Part shown: piece by piece, positions 46,722 to 57,946 of the stretch
Numbering within the stretch: position 1 is the stretch's first letter
Layout of the letters: each line of letters begins with the position of its first letter
NCBI RefSeq assembly: GCF_035222375.1
Contig: NC_085889.1
Span: forward strand, 3,038,001 to 3,102,000
Reading direction: 5' to 3'
Length of the DNA: 64,000 nt
Source: Podospora pseudocomata
Lineage: Eukaryota > Ascomycota > Sordariomycetes > Sordariales > Podosporaceae
Notes under the pieces: generated by a model
Database searches by the model: none
Told to the model about the DNA's origin: nothing
Seen by the model: the letters and a program-made list of their open reading frames with translations, nothing else
Translations under genes and position numbers: made by a program

Positions 46722-49229
46722 ATGGGGAAAACCAAAACAATTCGGCTGGGTAACCGGCTGCGGTACCCCATCACCATCGTCCGCCTCCTCAAGAACCCCG
46801 GCGACACGGTCAAAAAGCAAGATGCGCTTATGGAGTACTCGTTCAAATGGTACAAGGAAGTCGGCGACACCATTCGCGGCGAGACGTGGGAGGAGGAGCA
46901 AACCACCTACGCGGATTGGAGCTCGCCCTCGGATGGTACCCTCAACGCCTGGAGCATCAAGGAGGGTCAGGTCATCAACCAGGACGGGCCCTGCGTGCTG
47001 ATTGACGAGGACTGTTCTCACGAGATCCAGTTCCAGGGACTTTGCGCCATCTGCGGAAAGGACATGACCGAGGCCAACTGGGCCGCCGAGACGCGCGACA
47101 CGGATCGCGCCCCCATCAGCATGGTGCACGACCAGACGAACCTCACCGTCAGCAGCACCCACGCCCAAAAATCGGAGCGTGAGCTGCAGAAGAGATTGCT
47201 GGAGAGCCGCAAGCTCAGTTTGGTGGTGGATTTGGACCAGACGGTTATTCAGGCCTGCATTGATCCCACGGTGGGGGAGTGGATGAAGGACCCGACGAAC
47301 CCAAATTACGACTCGGTAAAGAATGTCAAGACGTTTCAGCTGGATGACGGGCCGCACGCGGTGGTGAGGAAATGTTGGTACTACATCAAAATGCGCCCGG
47401 GCTTGGAGGGGTTCCTGAAGCGGATTTCCACCATGTACGAGCTGCATGTCTACACCATGGGCACTCGCGCCTACGCGCAAAACGTGGCGCGTGTTATCGA
47501 CCCGGAGAAGAAGTTGTTTGGCAACCGAGTTATTAGTCGCGACGAAAACGGCAACATGTACTCAAAGAGTTTGCAGCGCTTATTCCCTGTCAGCACCAAC
47601 ATGGTGGTGATTATCGATGACAGATCCGACGTTTGGCCGCATAACAGGCCCAACCTCGTCAAGGTCACCCCGTACGAGTTCTTCAAGGGAATCGGCGATA
47701 TCAACGCGAGCTTTTTGCCAAAGAGACAGGATTTGCTCACCTCGGCGCCGTCGACGAATGGTGTCAAGAAGGCGGAGAAGCCGGCCGATAAAAACGCCAA
47801 GGCTGTCGCGACAGGCAAGGATACTGATGAGGTGACAAAGGAACAGCTTGAGGAACAGCAGTCGGCGCTGGAGAAGCAGATTAATGAACGACCGCTACAA
47901 TTACTTCAGGAGAAGCAGGATAAGGAGGATGAGGAGGCGGAGAAGGCTACGGGCCACTCGGATGATAGTGCTTCGTCTCGATCTTCGTCGCCACCACCAC
48001 AGCGACACAAGGTCCTCCTGGACGACGACAGGGAACTTGAGTTTTTGGAGAAACACCTCACGCAACTACACAAGGCTTACTATGCTAGTTACGATCAAAA
48101 GAAGTCGAAGCGAACCATGGGCGAGGATGTGCCTGATGTAGGGAACCTGCTCAACAACCTCAAGGCCAAGGTGCTTAGAGGGCATCAAATCGCCTTGTCG
48201 GGTGTTTTGCCCCAAAACACGGATATTTACCGGTCAGAAATCGGGCAGCAAATCACCAGCTTTGGCGCCAGGCTTAGGTCGACAGTCAGCAAAGAAGTGA
48301 CGCATCTTGTTGTAAACACTTCTCAGCCAGGAACGGCCAAGCTCAATGCTGCCAGGCGGTACCCTCATATCAAGGTTGTCGGTCTGGAGTGGCTCGCGCA
48401 GTGCTTTACTGAGTGGACATCTGTGGATGAGACTCCATATCTGTACTTCAAGGAGGATGCTAATAACGTCGGAGCTGCTCGCCAAGCTGAAGAGTCATCC
48501 GATGACAACGATGAAGATATGGGGGGCATCGAGACGGGCAATACCGTGCCCAAGACCCCGCAGCAAAAGAGGAATAAGCTGCAAATACAGCTACCCCCTC
48601 GAGGTGACGACCAGGATGACGACGACGCAGACGACGATGAAGACGGACTGCTGCCGGATGAGGTGGAGGAAGGACAAATGTCGCCTATCGACGGGCTGAA
48701 GACCTTTAACTGGGGGTCGGCCGAGGACGAATTGGCAGAGTTCCTTGCGTCTGGATCGGACGATGACGATGACGACGAGGATATGGACGAGGAGGACGAG
48801 GAGGACGAGGAAGACGACGAAGATTTTGCTCCTCCTGATGAGTCGGAGTCATCTTCCTCGTCGGAGGAGTCGAGCGCCAGTCGGAAGAGGAGCCGGAGTC
48901 GGAGTGGCAGTCCGGCGACTCGAAAGAGGAAGTTGGAGGATAATGTCGGTGATGGGGAAGAGGATGGGAACAACGATGACGAAGGTGAGGAGAACAGCCC
49001 TGCGAAGAGGATGAGGAGGATGAAGAGCGCGAGGGGGTCTTCGCTGAGGCACCAGTATGAGGCTGCGCCTGATTTGCCTACACCGGCGGTGACGGGGGAT
49101 GAAGATGGTGTGGAGGACAAGGTGGAGGAGGAGGGGCAGAACTTTACTGACCTTGACGAGGAGGCTCTGGCGGCTGATCTTGAGGCTGAGTTTGCGGCGG
49201 ATCTGGAGGCGGAGTTTAATTCCGCGTGA
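46722..49229 (+). CDS. fcp1: RNA polymerase II CTD phosphatase FCP1
   Basis: Intronless, 835 residues. The N-terminal part (RLRYPITIVRLLKNPGDTVK) is the biotinyl-lipoyl-like domain of FCP1. The phosphatase domain starts near residue 160 with KLSLVVDLDQTVIQACIDP, which holds the catalytic DLDQT, and includes KMRPGLEGFLKRISTMYELH, VYTMGTRAYAQNVARVIDP and VVIIDDRSDVWPHNRPNLVK. The BRCT domain (about 480-580) reads VLRGHQIALSGVLPQ ... GLEWLAQCFTEWTSVDETPY. The C-terminus is very acidic (48750-48830) with an SR-rich patch and a final acidic helix, as in family members that bind TFIIF. FCP1 removes Ser2 phosphate from the polymerase tail to recycle it. Confidence 0.97.
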   Translation: MGKTKTIRLGNRLRYPITIVRLLKNPGDTVKKQDALMEYSFKWYKEVGDTIRGETWEEEQTTYADWSSPSDGTLNAWSIKEGQVINQDGPCVLIDEDCSHEIQFQGLCAICGKDMTEANWAAETRDTDRAPISMVHDQTNLTVSSTHAQKSERELQKRLLESRKLSLVVDLDQTVIQACIDPTVGEWMKDPTNPNYDSVKNVKTFQLDDGPHAVVRKCWYYIKMRPGLEGFLKRISTMYELHVYTMGTRAYAQNVARVIDPEKKLFGNRVISRDENGNMYSKSLQRLFPVSTNMVVIIDDRSDVWPHNRPNLVKVTPYEFFKGIGDINASFLPKRQDLLTSAPSTNGVKKAEKPADKNAKAVATGKDTDEVTKEQLEEQQSALEKQINERPLQLLQEKQDKEDEEAEKATGHSDDSASSRSSSPPPQRHKVLLDDDRELEFLEKHLTQLHKAYYASYDQKKSKRTMGEDVPDVGNLLNNLKAKVLRGHQIALSGVLPQNTDIYRSEIGQQITSFGARLRSTVSKEVTHLVVNTSQPGTAKLNAARRYPHIKVVGLEWLAQCFTEWTSVDETPYLYFKEDANNVGAARQAEESSDDNDEDMGGIETGNTVPKTPQQKRNKLQIQLPPRGDDQDDDDADDDEDGLLPDEVEEGQMSPIDGLKTFNWGSAEDELAEFLASGSDDDDDDEDMDEEDEEDEEDDEDFAPPDESESSSSSEESSASRKRSRSRSGSPATRKRKLEDNVGDGEEDGNNDDEGEENSPAKRMRRMKSARGSSLRHQYEAAPDLPTPAVTGDEDGVEDKVEEEGQNFTDLDEEALAADLEAEFAADLEAEFNSA

Positions 49230-49906
49230 AGGGGGTGATTCTGTTGTACATAGCTATTTACTTGGTATTTTCCACTCTCGGCGGGGGTTTTATGGTTGGG
49301 TTTTGGGTTGGTTGGTTTTGGGGGTTGGGGGGGGGGGTGGAGGTTGTTTCTTGTGAGCAGGCAAAGCGGGCGTCGTGGCTGCATTGATGCATTTTGGGCA
49401 GAGATTCTTTTATTAATTTCGTTCTTTGTTGTCTTGAGTAAATTTCGGGAGGAAATATACCCCTTACAGCCATCTATCTTGTTCTTCAGAGATGATTTTC
49501 ATGTTCTGACAGTGAATGTTGGAAATGGCATTCGAGCAATTGGCCAATCCTGAGCCGGTCCGTGCGCAGATCTGCGATGCCAAGCGTTACGTAATCTTTG
49601 TTGCTGAGGCTCCCCGCCAAATAATGGTCCGTGCGCCGAACCCGGTGCTGTCGTCAATTCCAAGCACCTCTGGGGGAAGCTTTCCTGATCGCCGATTGAA
49701 GACACTACCCAGACAACACCAATCCTCGCTCGCCCCCCAAGAACCGTCCTCTCGCCGTAACACACGATTTGCTGGGCGGGCACCTCCGATTGACGAAGAA
49801 AGCGAAAACACTCAGGTACGAGGACGAGTGAATGAATCCGGAGGAGCAGGAGGGCAACAGTTGACGAGGTGGAATAGGGAGGACAGAAACAGAAAGATTG
49901 CCCAAG
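49230..49906. other. Intergenic region
   Basis: FCP1 3' end with a G-rich stretch near 49315-49345 (a run of nine or more G), then the leader of the complex I gene. No gene seen. Confidence 0.45.
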
Positions 49907-50849
49907 ATGCCGCAGGATATGCCGCCTGTTGGGGGGTATGGGGCTGTGCAGTACAAGGTTGGTGTTTTTTCTTTTTCAGAGGGGTGGGGGTGAGGGGTTA
50001 GGGCGACAACGATGGATGGACAACGAGGTCGATGATGAGATTGGGATGGGTATTGGGGGGCAGCGGATAGGATTGAGTGGCGGGAAGGGGTAGACGACGG
50101 AGAAATATTCTTGAAGGGGATCAATCAGGCCTGCGGAGAGAAGGAAGCGACGGCGGCGGGTGCAAGACTGTTCGACACTTGGTTTTGCAGTGAGGACCGA
50201 AGGACAGAGAGAGGCACGGCGGGAATTCAGAGATAACGAACGCACACGGCTGGTGGTGGAATATTTTGGTTGGCACAAATCATGGGTATATCTGGAAGCC
50301 GAAACTACATTGACAACATCGAAGCTCGCCCGCAACATGGAAGCGCCTGGATCAAGAGGAGGAAGAACGCAGGACATCAAGACCTGGAGCTGACGTTTTT
50401 GGCTTTATAGCGCAACCTCCCCGCCCACGGCCTTTTCCGTCCCCGTAACCTTATCCTCGCCTCGGCAGGCCTGATGGTCTACGGCTGGTACCAGCTTGTT
50501 GTGGGTGTCAGAGAAATGAAGTATTTTTTACCTTTTTTTGCCCCTTGTTTCGAAGAAACCCAAAAGACTGATGATTTCCGCCCAGTGAAATGGCCCGCGA
50601 AAAGATGTGGGCGCGCATCCACCTCATCCCTATGCTCCAGGCCGAGTGCGACCGCGACCTTGTCCGCAGACACCTGGCTGACCAGGCGAGGGAGAAGGAG
50701 CTGTTGGGGGAGAACTTTAAGGTTTACAACTCTGATAGGTATGTCTTTTTTTTCTTTCTTTTTTCCGTGTGTGGGAAAAGGGTGCTAATATTGAGAGTAG
50801 ATACGTCCGGCCTACCTTTGCGGCTGTGCCTCAGCATGTTACGAAATAG
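49907..50849 (+). CDS. Complex I subunit NDUFA13/GRIM-19
   Basis: Four exons, 49907-49957, 50411-50520, 50586-50738 and 50801-50849, give 120 residues. The protein reads MPQDMPPVGGYGAVQYK|RNLPAHGLFRPRNLI, then one membrane helix (ASAGLMVYGWYQLVVGV), REMNEMAREKMWARIHLIPM and QAECDRDLVRRHLADQ, ending VYNSDRYVRPTFAAVPQHV. The order MPQDMPP..GGY, AREKMWARI and VYNSDR is diagnostic. It is an accessory membrane-arm subunit of mitochondrial NADH:ubiquinone oxidoreductase. The first intron is 453 nt, long for this genome, and the exons are small, so gene finders could miss it. Confidence 0.93.
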
Positions 50850-51190
50850 ATGGGGGTCTTGACGATGGGCGGATGGATGTTGGAGGGATACCTCAATTAT
50901 TACAGAAAAAAAGAGAGTTTATGCTTGTGTTTGAGAGGGTGTGTATATACTTGATGAAGACAATAGAGGGGACACTTACAGACTTGAAGTTCAAGCATAA
51001 CAAGGGGTAGTGGTGGACAGGGTGTAAGCTCTGAGCCACGCTCAAGCTTGGGGTTTGAGGACTCGAGTCATTCAACCAGGGCATTCCAACCCGCCACACA
51101 CATACCACACTCCACACCCACACAAACTCTTTTGATAAGACGTAGGAAAGAGGCAACAAACATCAAATATGGGTATAGCCTCGTCCGCTC
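50850..51190. other. Intergenic region
   Basis: 3' region of the complex I gene and upstream flank of the tRNA. Nothing recognised. Confidence 0.4.
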
Positions 51191-51277
51191 GCCCGGCTAG
51201 CTCAATCGGTAGAGCGTGAGACTCTTAAGGAGTACTCCGAAATCTCAAGGTTGTGGGTTCGACCCCCACGTCGGGCT
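51191..51277 (+). tRNA. tRNA-Lys (CTT) with a 14-nt intron
   Basis: Acceptor arms GCCCGGC and GTCGGGC pair (with one G-T). The D arm is GCTC AATCGGTA GAGC, the anticodon stem TGAGA/TCTCA, and the T arm GTGGG TTCGACC CCCAC. The anticodon CTT is at 51224-51226, followed by A at 37, an intron at 51228-51241 (AGGAGTACTCCGAA), and A at 38. The intron position, one base 3' of the anticodon, is the usual one. Internal promoter boxes A (TAGCTCAATCGG) and B (GGTTCGACCCC) are present. Confidence 0.96.
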
Positions 51278-51801
51278 CAATTCCCGTCGGACGATTGATT
51301 CGATATTCTTTTTGACTTTTTCATCTGTTATTTTTGAACCGTGTTGGTGGTGGTTACATCTACCAGGCTTCAAGTTTTGCTGCCCACAATCGCCGCGACT
51401 TGAAGAGTGTGTTAGCCAGCACTTTTAGCACCTCGCCCAATGAGAGAAGATGGCCAAAGTAGTAGCATCAGGCATTTTTTCTCAAAATCGTCTGCAGAGG
51501 ATATTGCGTTCGTCCTCTCGGTCATTTTCCTGTGTTCACCTAAGAGACGTGACAAAACTTCAAGAGAACCGGTTTCGGTACTGTAAACCAAACAGAAAAG
51601 TGTTCTTGATAGGGGGTGATGAGCAGAACATGAACACCATCAACGCCGTCAGTCACCCACCTACGATACAACTTGGACATAAACGTTTCGAATACCCGAG
51701 AAATAAAAGCTTCCTTCAACGTGATATAAACAACAAACATGATGCTCTGGTATTTTAACTTTGACCAACAACACGCAATCCAACACCAAACACAACCCCC
51801 T
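51278..51801. other. Intergenic region between tRNA and condensin gene
   Basis: It contains a short T run after the tRNA (51311-51335 region, T-rich), suited to RNA polymerase III termination, then the 3' flank of the condensin gene. Open frames here are not supported. Confidence 0.4.
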
Positions 51802-54800
51802 TTACGCAGCCCCCTTAACAACCCTAAACCCCTCGGAAACCACCTTGGCAATCTCCTCATTCTTATGCTGCAACAGCCCCAAGGCAAAAGCAACATCGTT
51901 CCACTGCCGCTCGGTATCGCACCTCGGCAGCCTCGCGGCAAGTTTATCCGCCAGCTGTTTGGCGTGTTTATCCTGTTTTTTACTCATTAGCATCATCACC
52001 CCTTCATGCTCTCCCCTCCCCAAAAAACATACCTTCTCAACAAACCCCAACAAAAACCTCACTATCCTCCTGAAACTCTCCTCATCAATCCTCTGATCGG
52101 CACTCAGCAGCGAAAACATGTCCACAAAGTGGTTATAAACCGCATTGTCCTTTGTCGACAGCTCGGTAAAGAACATCCTCGCCAGATCCGCAATCCTCTT
52201 GTCCTCATCCTCCAGGCACTTTGCCATCTCTCCCAGCTGGCCCTTGACCTTGACCTGGCCAGCCAGGATCAAAAACGTCAACGTCATGAGACAAGTCCTC
52301 TTGACCGACGCGTCCGAATCCGCCAGACGACGATACAAGAAATCAGTATTCTCATCAATAAGATGATTAAAGCACACAGCCATGTCCCCAAGCGCAATGA
52401 CAGCGTTGGACCGGACCGTCGCGTCGGCGGAGCGCTCCATTATGGTGATTAGCAGAGGGAGATTCGCCTCGCAGTACTCAGACGAGACGCACATCAGCTT
52501 GGCCAGGCACAGCGTGGCCGCCTGCTGGAGGTTGCGATCTTTGTACGTGGTGTTGTTGGCGCAGATCTCGCTGACCATGGGGCCAAAGATGGCCAGCAAG
52601 GACCGTCCGTCGTACAGGAGCTCACGCTCGCGAATGTGCGCCATCGCTTCGGTAAAGTCGTCTTCTGTCGTGCCGCCGATGAGGTCGAGCTCGTCGCCTT
52701 CGTCTTCTTCTGGTGCCGGGGCGGCGGCGGATTTCCGCTTGTTGCCGGCTGCTTTGCGCCCGGTCGAGGTGGTGGTGCCAGCAGAGAGGGTCGAAGCATC
52801 CTTGGCGGCGGCGGCGGACTTTTCCTTTTCTTGCTTGCGGCGCTTGAAATCCAATTCGCACAGCTCAAGATGTACAATTTGTTTGATGGCGACATGTCCA
52901 ACGATGAACAACAGCTGCGAAAGAGCGACGGTGTTGTCCTTGTTTTGTTTCTTGGAAGGGGATTGTGGTGGCTGGCTGGACCCGGGAGGGGCTTGTGTCG
53001 GGGGAGCCAGAAGGGTTGGATCACCCTCCTCACCATCTTGAGTAGCCGGTGGACTCGCACTTGACAAAGGGACCGACTCATCCCTCGATGTTGGCCTGGA
53101 CGCCTGCGGCGAGAAAACAGACTTGGTTTTGCGCCGGATAATCTCCGAGCACAGCACATCCGGATGTCTTGACAGAGCATAGATAGCATTAATAGCCTGC
53201 TCAGCAACGCCATACCACTCCTTGCTCTCGGTAGAAACCTCGGTGATGGCAGCGAGCCGGGCAAGAACAGCATGGTCGTTAGACAGCCTGGAGAACTTGA
53301 TGGCAGACTCCTTGGCTGAGCGGCCACTTGGGTTGATGCGCCTAAGAGCAACACAAGTAAACTTGGCAAGCTGCAAGTCGGCACGGCCGTGAGACCCGAG
53401 ACCAGTGCGCAACATGGTTTCCATCTCACCCACGACAATCTCTGGGCTGGCAGTGGCCAGCATACCGAGCACAATGATGGCGCCCCTTCTCTGCTTGCGC
53501 GAAATCTCCCTCTTCTGGACACCGTACACCTGCCAGAGCTTGGCAATCACAATCTCGGGAATCATGCCCTGCTTCATCATGGTAGCCAGCAGCTGCTCAA
53601 GCGAGGTGAGCTCAGCAGGAGTAGCACCAAAAGTCAGACTGATCATGTTGCGGGCAATGTAGTTGGCCGCATCGTTGGGGCTGAAGCTGTCGGGCGCCTC
53701 AAAGAAGAGACGCTTGTAGCACTCGATGAGGTGAGTCTGCACACCCTTGCCCTCGTCGCTGTTGCCCTTGGTCCAGATCAGTCTCAGCATGCGCCGGATG
53801 CCAACCTTGTTCTGTTCGATATTGTAGGCATCGCCAATCTCGAAGAAGTCCATGGCCTCAATGACCTCGCTCTTGTTCTTGGAGCCAAGAAGCTGGCAAA
53901 CGGTGATGGTGGCCTCGTGAAGAACATCGATAAACTTGAGCGCCTCGCTGTAGTATCTCTTGGTGAGAGTGAGCTTCTCGATAGCCTCTGATGTGGCAGC
54001 CTCTTCTTGGGCTTTACGAATGGCGGCCACCTTTTCCTCCTCGGTCATTTCGGCAGGCGACTTTTGTGATGGGTCGAGCTGTGTCGCGTCAATCTGGGTG
54101 GCATCGTCGAGCAGTCCGGCATCCACGGTGGTGTTGGCGTTCCCGTCAAGGCCTGGCGCATCAACCGGAGGCTTCAGAGCATCAAGCTCGGCATCCACCT
54201 TGTCCAACCGATCCTGCCAATCCTTTCTCGCGAGCTGTGCACCATGAAGCGCGGTGAAGGGATGTGTCCTGATCAGCGCGCCCAGCAACTTGATGGCGTT
54301 CCTCCTGACGTGACTACTCTTGTCCTCCAAACTCTGGCAGGCCAACTCGGCGGCTTTTTGTCTCCTCTTGGGAAACTTTTGCTCCAGCTCACAAATCTTG
54401 AGATAGACTTGCATCGTCCTGCAACGGCAGTAGGGGTTAATATCCAAGAATCTTTCCTCCAACACATCGAAAAAGGCATTCATCTGTGACTTGTGGTTCT
54501 CTCCTCGTTCATCCGACTTGCTGAGGTAGACAAGCATGTTTCCAAACACTTCGATGAGGGCGCTGCGGAGGGTGTGCGATTCACTGTCGAGCTGCTTGGC
54601 CAACAGAGTGACTTGCTTAATGATCAGTCTGGGGGCCAGCTCGGACAGCTTGACCATGAAGGTCGAAACAGATTTTGGTCCCTTGTTGTCATTGCTGTTG
54701 AACTCCTTGTTGCTCAGCTCTCTCAGAATCTCATCTGCCAGCTGTGGGTAGTCGTATTGTTCGGCCAGGATGTGGAGCAGCTCGGCCATGGGCTCCGAGA

Positions 54801-55801
54801 GATGCTCGAAATATGTGAGATTTTGTACAATGGAGATTTGGGCGGCTATCAAGGTCAGAAATGGACTTGCAGGCACCGTCATCAACAAACTCACCATAAG
54901 CATGCCCGTGATGCTTGACGGCCACACACAGCACCTTGAAGGTGTGCATTCGGATGCTGGTATTTTTAACCCGCTGCTCGCTCTCGAGTATCATATAAAC
55001 CGGGCGGGTGAGCAGGGAGATGAAGGTGTCGCGCTCCGAGGTTGTGAGAAAGATCCTGCCCAACTTTAACCGAAGAACCTTGCACATGGTGTTGAGGGCA
55101 ATCTCGAGCTGTGTCGAAGAGTCCCAGCTGCCGTCCTTGCCGACCTCCTTCCTGCCTTTTGGCTTGCCTCGGCGTGCTGGCATGTTGGCGGAGGACTTTT
55201 CGGCCGCCTTGGTCTCGACGGCGGCGATCGTCCACTGAAGAAGAAAACCGTACATCTCGAGAAGCATCTTGTGGTGGGCGATGAGTTCCTGCTCGTCAGA
55301 TTCGAGGTCATGGTGGATGACATCGGCCTCGGTGGCCATCCCGGAGGTGATCAAATCAAATATCTTGCTCAGAGCATGGGCGGAGAGATAGGATGTGTAC
55401 CTGGATAGTTTAAACAGTTCAGAAACAGGTTCTTTCATACGACAAGCTGGCGCACCGGGATCTGGTGGACGGGGCTCCTTGGAAGGAGGCGTTCCTGCCA
55501 TCATCGAAGAGGAGAAGGAGTTGTTGGGAACAAGCGAAGAAGAAACAGGGGAAATGGGTGCACACTTTAGTAGGAACTGTAATGAATCGAAGATGCTGCT
55601 TCTGGTGATGGCATCTGGGTTCTCGGCAACGGCATCCACAATGGGATTTAGCACCCCGTTGATGATGGCATTGTCCGAGAGGGACTCGGGGTCATTTTCG
55701 CAGTCAACCAGCGCGCTGTCGGCCTCGGGGGTTGGAATGGCCGCTGGATCACTCATGTAATGCTTGAGCGCATCGTTGATATCGAAGCTGACGTTGTCCA
55801 T
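51802..55801 (-). CDS. ycs4: Condensin complex subunit 1 (CND1/YCS4, CAP-D2)
   Basis: Exons on the minus strand: 55801-54895, 54845-52033 and 51972-51802, giving 1296 residues. The start ATG at 55801 reads MDNVSFDINDALKHYMSD. The protein is a long HEAT-repeat helical solenoid; clear family stretches include INPYCRCRTMQVYLKICELE, SSHVRRNAIKLLGALIRTHP, and near the end VRSNAVIALGDMAVCFNHLI with SDASVKRTCLMTLTFLILAG and DLARMFFTELSTKDNAVYNH. It serves with SMC2/SMC4 in mitotic chromosome compaction. The last intron (60 nt; GTATGT to AAACAG) has no stop and keeps the frame, so it is easily mistaken for coding sequence; splicing gives GFVEK|DKHAKQLADKLAARL. It is divergent from CDC7. Confidence 0.95.
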
Positions 55802-56404
55802 GGTGGACAACGGCGGATAGGAGAAGTATCGCGGTGCGCGGGGTTGTTATGTTGTGGTGGTGGTGATGATCGGGTCGCAATAGCAGAGTACAGGAACAGG
55901 ATGATGTTCTTTCGCTGACAGGTCGTTAATTCGTAAAAGCTATCGTTTCCGTCGTCGCTCTTGTCGTCTGGCGGCCAGCAGACGCTCTCGGTGCTCTGTC
56001 GTCGGGTGTCGTCGCTGTCGCAAAAAGTCAAGTCTAAATCTGGGCGCAACACAACACAACACAGCGGCAGTTTCCCCCCTCATTTGCGATTTGTCGATTT
56101 TCCGGTGTGGGGATCCCCTGGCAACTGCCCCAATTGTTTGTTGACTTTGGTGGGTTCCCTTCTGTCGCGTCCTCGCTGCAGAAGCTCGCGTCTTGGTCTG
56201 TGCTCTGCCCCTCCACCCCAGCCCTGCCATTGATTCTGACACAGAACCAATTGCATGGCAGGTACCTTTGTCTCTTTCCATTTAAAACACGCCAATTGGT
56301 TTTGTCTCTTAGTTGGTCTATTAACGGTACATATTCCCAGCTCATGCATTGTCTTTGATCGTTCGAATTGGGTTAACTGTGGTGGACTACAGCTGTTAGC
56401 GACA
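55802..56404. promoter_or_regulatory. Divergent promoter region of condensin subunit 1 and CDC7
   Basis: 603 bp between divergent starts of two genes acting in S phase and mitosis. No specific cell-cycle box was identified with confidence. An open frame upstream of the CDC7 ATG joins it in phase from 56255 but has no ATG-supported homology. Confidence 0.5.
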
Positions 56405-57946
56405 ATGGCGACCGTTGCGCCTCCACGGCGCTCTCGAGAGGAGTCTTTTCGCATTCATGATGACGTCCCGTCGACTGGGGATACCGAGATGAACGAACAC
56501 GACTTCCAAGACGACGAGGTCGATGATGGGGAGACAGAGCGCGGCCACGAGGCTGAGCAGATAGAGGAACAAGAACAGGAAGAGCAGGAGGAGCAGGAGG
56601 AACCAGAGTCAGAATATACAGAGAGTTCCGACGACGACATGGCCGTCGACAGCAATATCCAGTACGACATGGACAAGCTGCAGGACAGCTTCCCTGGCTT
56701 CAGGTCGAAATACAGGTTGATCAAGAGGATCGGAGAGGGTGCGTCAATCTTGTTCAAGTTGAGACATCGGACCAGCCAACTGACAGACTTTGGTAACATA
56801 GGAACCTTTTCAACCGTCTACAAAGCCGAAGACCTGGCATACGACCGATACGATAACTCGTGGGACTTTGACAGAGACAGTGACAAGTGGACACCACCAC
56901 CACTGAAGAGCTACAGCAGCGGCGACCACCAGCCTTCACGACGTCGCAAACCGAAATACGTCGCCATCAAGAAGATTTACGTGACCTCTTCCCCCACCCG
57001 CATCCTCAACGAACTCGAGCTTCTCCACGACCTCCGAGACTGCGAAAATGTTTGTCCCTTGATCACAGCTTTTCGCGCCACCGACCAAGTCGTTGCCATC
57101 CTCCCATACTTTAGGCATGCCGATTTCCGGGACTATTTCAGGAAAATGACCGTCCCTGATATCGCCATCTACCTCCGATCGCTCTTCACCGCCCTTGCCA
57201 GCGTACACAGGCAACACATCCTTCATCGCGACATCAAGCCCACCAACTTTCTCTACGACCCTGAATCACGAAGGGGTGTACTGGTCGATTTTGGTCTGGC
57301 TGAGCGCGAGGGGTCAGAGTGCAAGCCATGTCTTTGCCACGATGACTATCAGACTCGCAAAGCTCGGCTTGCAAACCACAATCCCAAGGCGACCGTTGGT
57401 GGCTATCCCAAGCAGGACACCCGGCCGTCTAGACGCGCCAACCGTGCCGGCACCCGTGGTTTCCGCGCGCCAGAAGTCTTGTTCAAGTGTACTGAACAAA
57501 CCACCAAGATTGACATCTGGAGTGTTGGTGTTATTCTGTTGACTATCCTGTCGAAGCGTTTCCCTTTCTTCAATTCTGCAGACGATGTCGAGGCAATGAT
57601 TGAGATAGCGACCATTTTTGGCCGAGAGAAGATGAAGGAGGCGGGAAAGCTGCACGGATGTGCATTCGAGACTACAATCCCAACAATTGGATCAGGAGGT
57701 TTTAGTTTTGAGAGGATTATCCTGTGGAGCACATGTCGCAGCGACTCGGAGAAGACATTGCCTGCTGATGAGAAGTTGGCTGTCGAGTTTTTGAAGAGAT
57801 GCCTGGACCTGGACCCACGACACCGCATCAGTGCCGAGGAGGCGCTGGAGCACGAGTTTTTGCAAGTAGGGATGCTGTCTTCTAACGAGAGGGCGGGGGA
57901 TGACGACGAGATGGACATTTTGCAGGTCCGAGCAAGCATTGCATGA
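56405..57946 (+). CDS. cdc7: DDK kinase catalytic subunit CDC7/Hsk1
   Basis: Exons 56405-56738 and 56802-57946 give 492 residues. An acidic, Glu-rich N-terminus (EEQEQEEQEEQEEPESEYTE) precedes the kinase. Motifs in order: glycine loop KRIGE|GTFSTVYKAEDL across the intron, KYVAIKKIYVT, HILHRDIKPTNFLYD, VLVDFGLAERE, then a long kinase insert before RANRAGTRGFRAPEVLFKCT (APE) and IDIWSVGVILLTIL. The insert between DFG and APE is typical of CDC7. With its Dbf4 partner it phosphorylates MCM to fire origins. The 63-nt intron has no stop and keeps the frame. Confidence 0.94.
   Translation: MATVAPPRRSREESFRIHDDVPSTGDTEMNEHDFQDDEVDDGETERGHEAEQIEEQEQEEQEEQEEPESEYTESSDDDMAVDSNIQYDMDKLQDSFPGFRSKYRLIKRIGEGASILFKLRHRTSQLTDFGNIGTFSTVYKAEDLAYDRYDNSWDFDRDSDKWTPPPLKSYSSGDHQPSRRRKPKYVAIKKIYVTSSPTRILNELELLHDLRDCENVCPLITAFRATDQVVAILPYFRHADFRDYFRKMTVPDIAIYLRSLFTALASVHRQHILHRDIKPTNFLYDPESRRGVLVDFGLAEREGSECKPCLCHDDYQTRKARLANHNPKATVGGYPKQDTRPSRRANRAGTRGFRAPEVLFKCTEQTTKIDIWSVGVILLTILSKRFPFFNSADDVEAMIEIATIFGREKMKEAGKLHGCAFETTIPTIGSGGFSFERIILWSTCRSDSEKTLPADEKLAVEFLKRCLDLDPRHRISAEEALEHEFLQVGMLSSNERAGDDDEMDILQVRASIA

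Noticed and set aside
48365-49384. 339-codon antisense frame opposite the FCP1 acidic tail
   Set aside because: It is the mirror of Asp/Glu codons (runs of Ser), has no domain, and lies wholly over a conserved gene.
52494-53546. 350-codon minus-strand frame inside the condensin gene
   Set aside because: It is an out-of-frame shadow on the same strand as condensin, with Arg/Ser/Pro composition from GC-rich codons.
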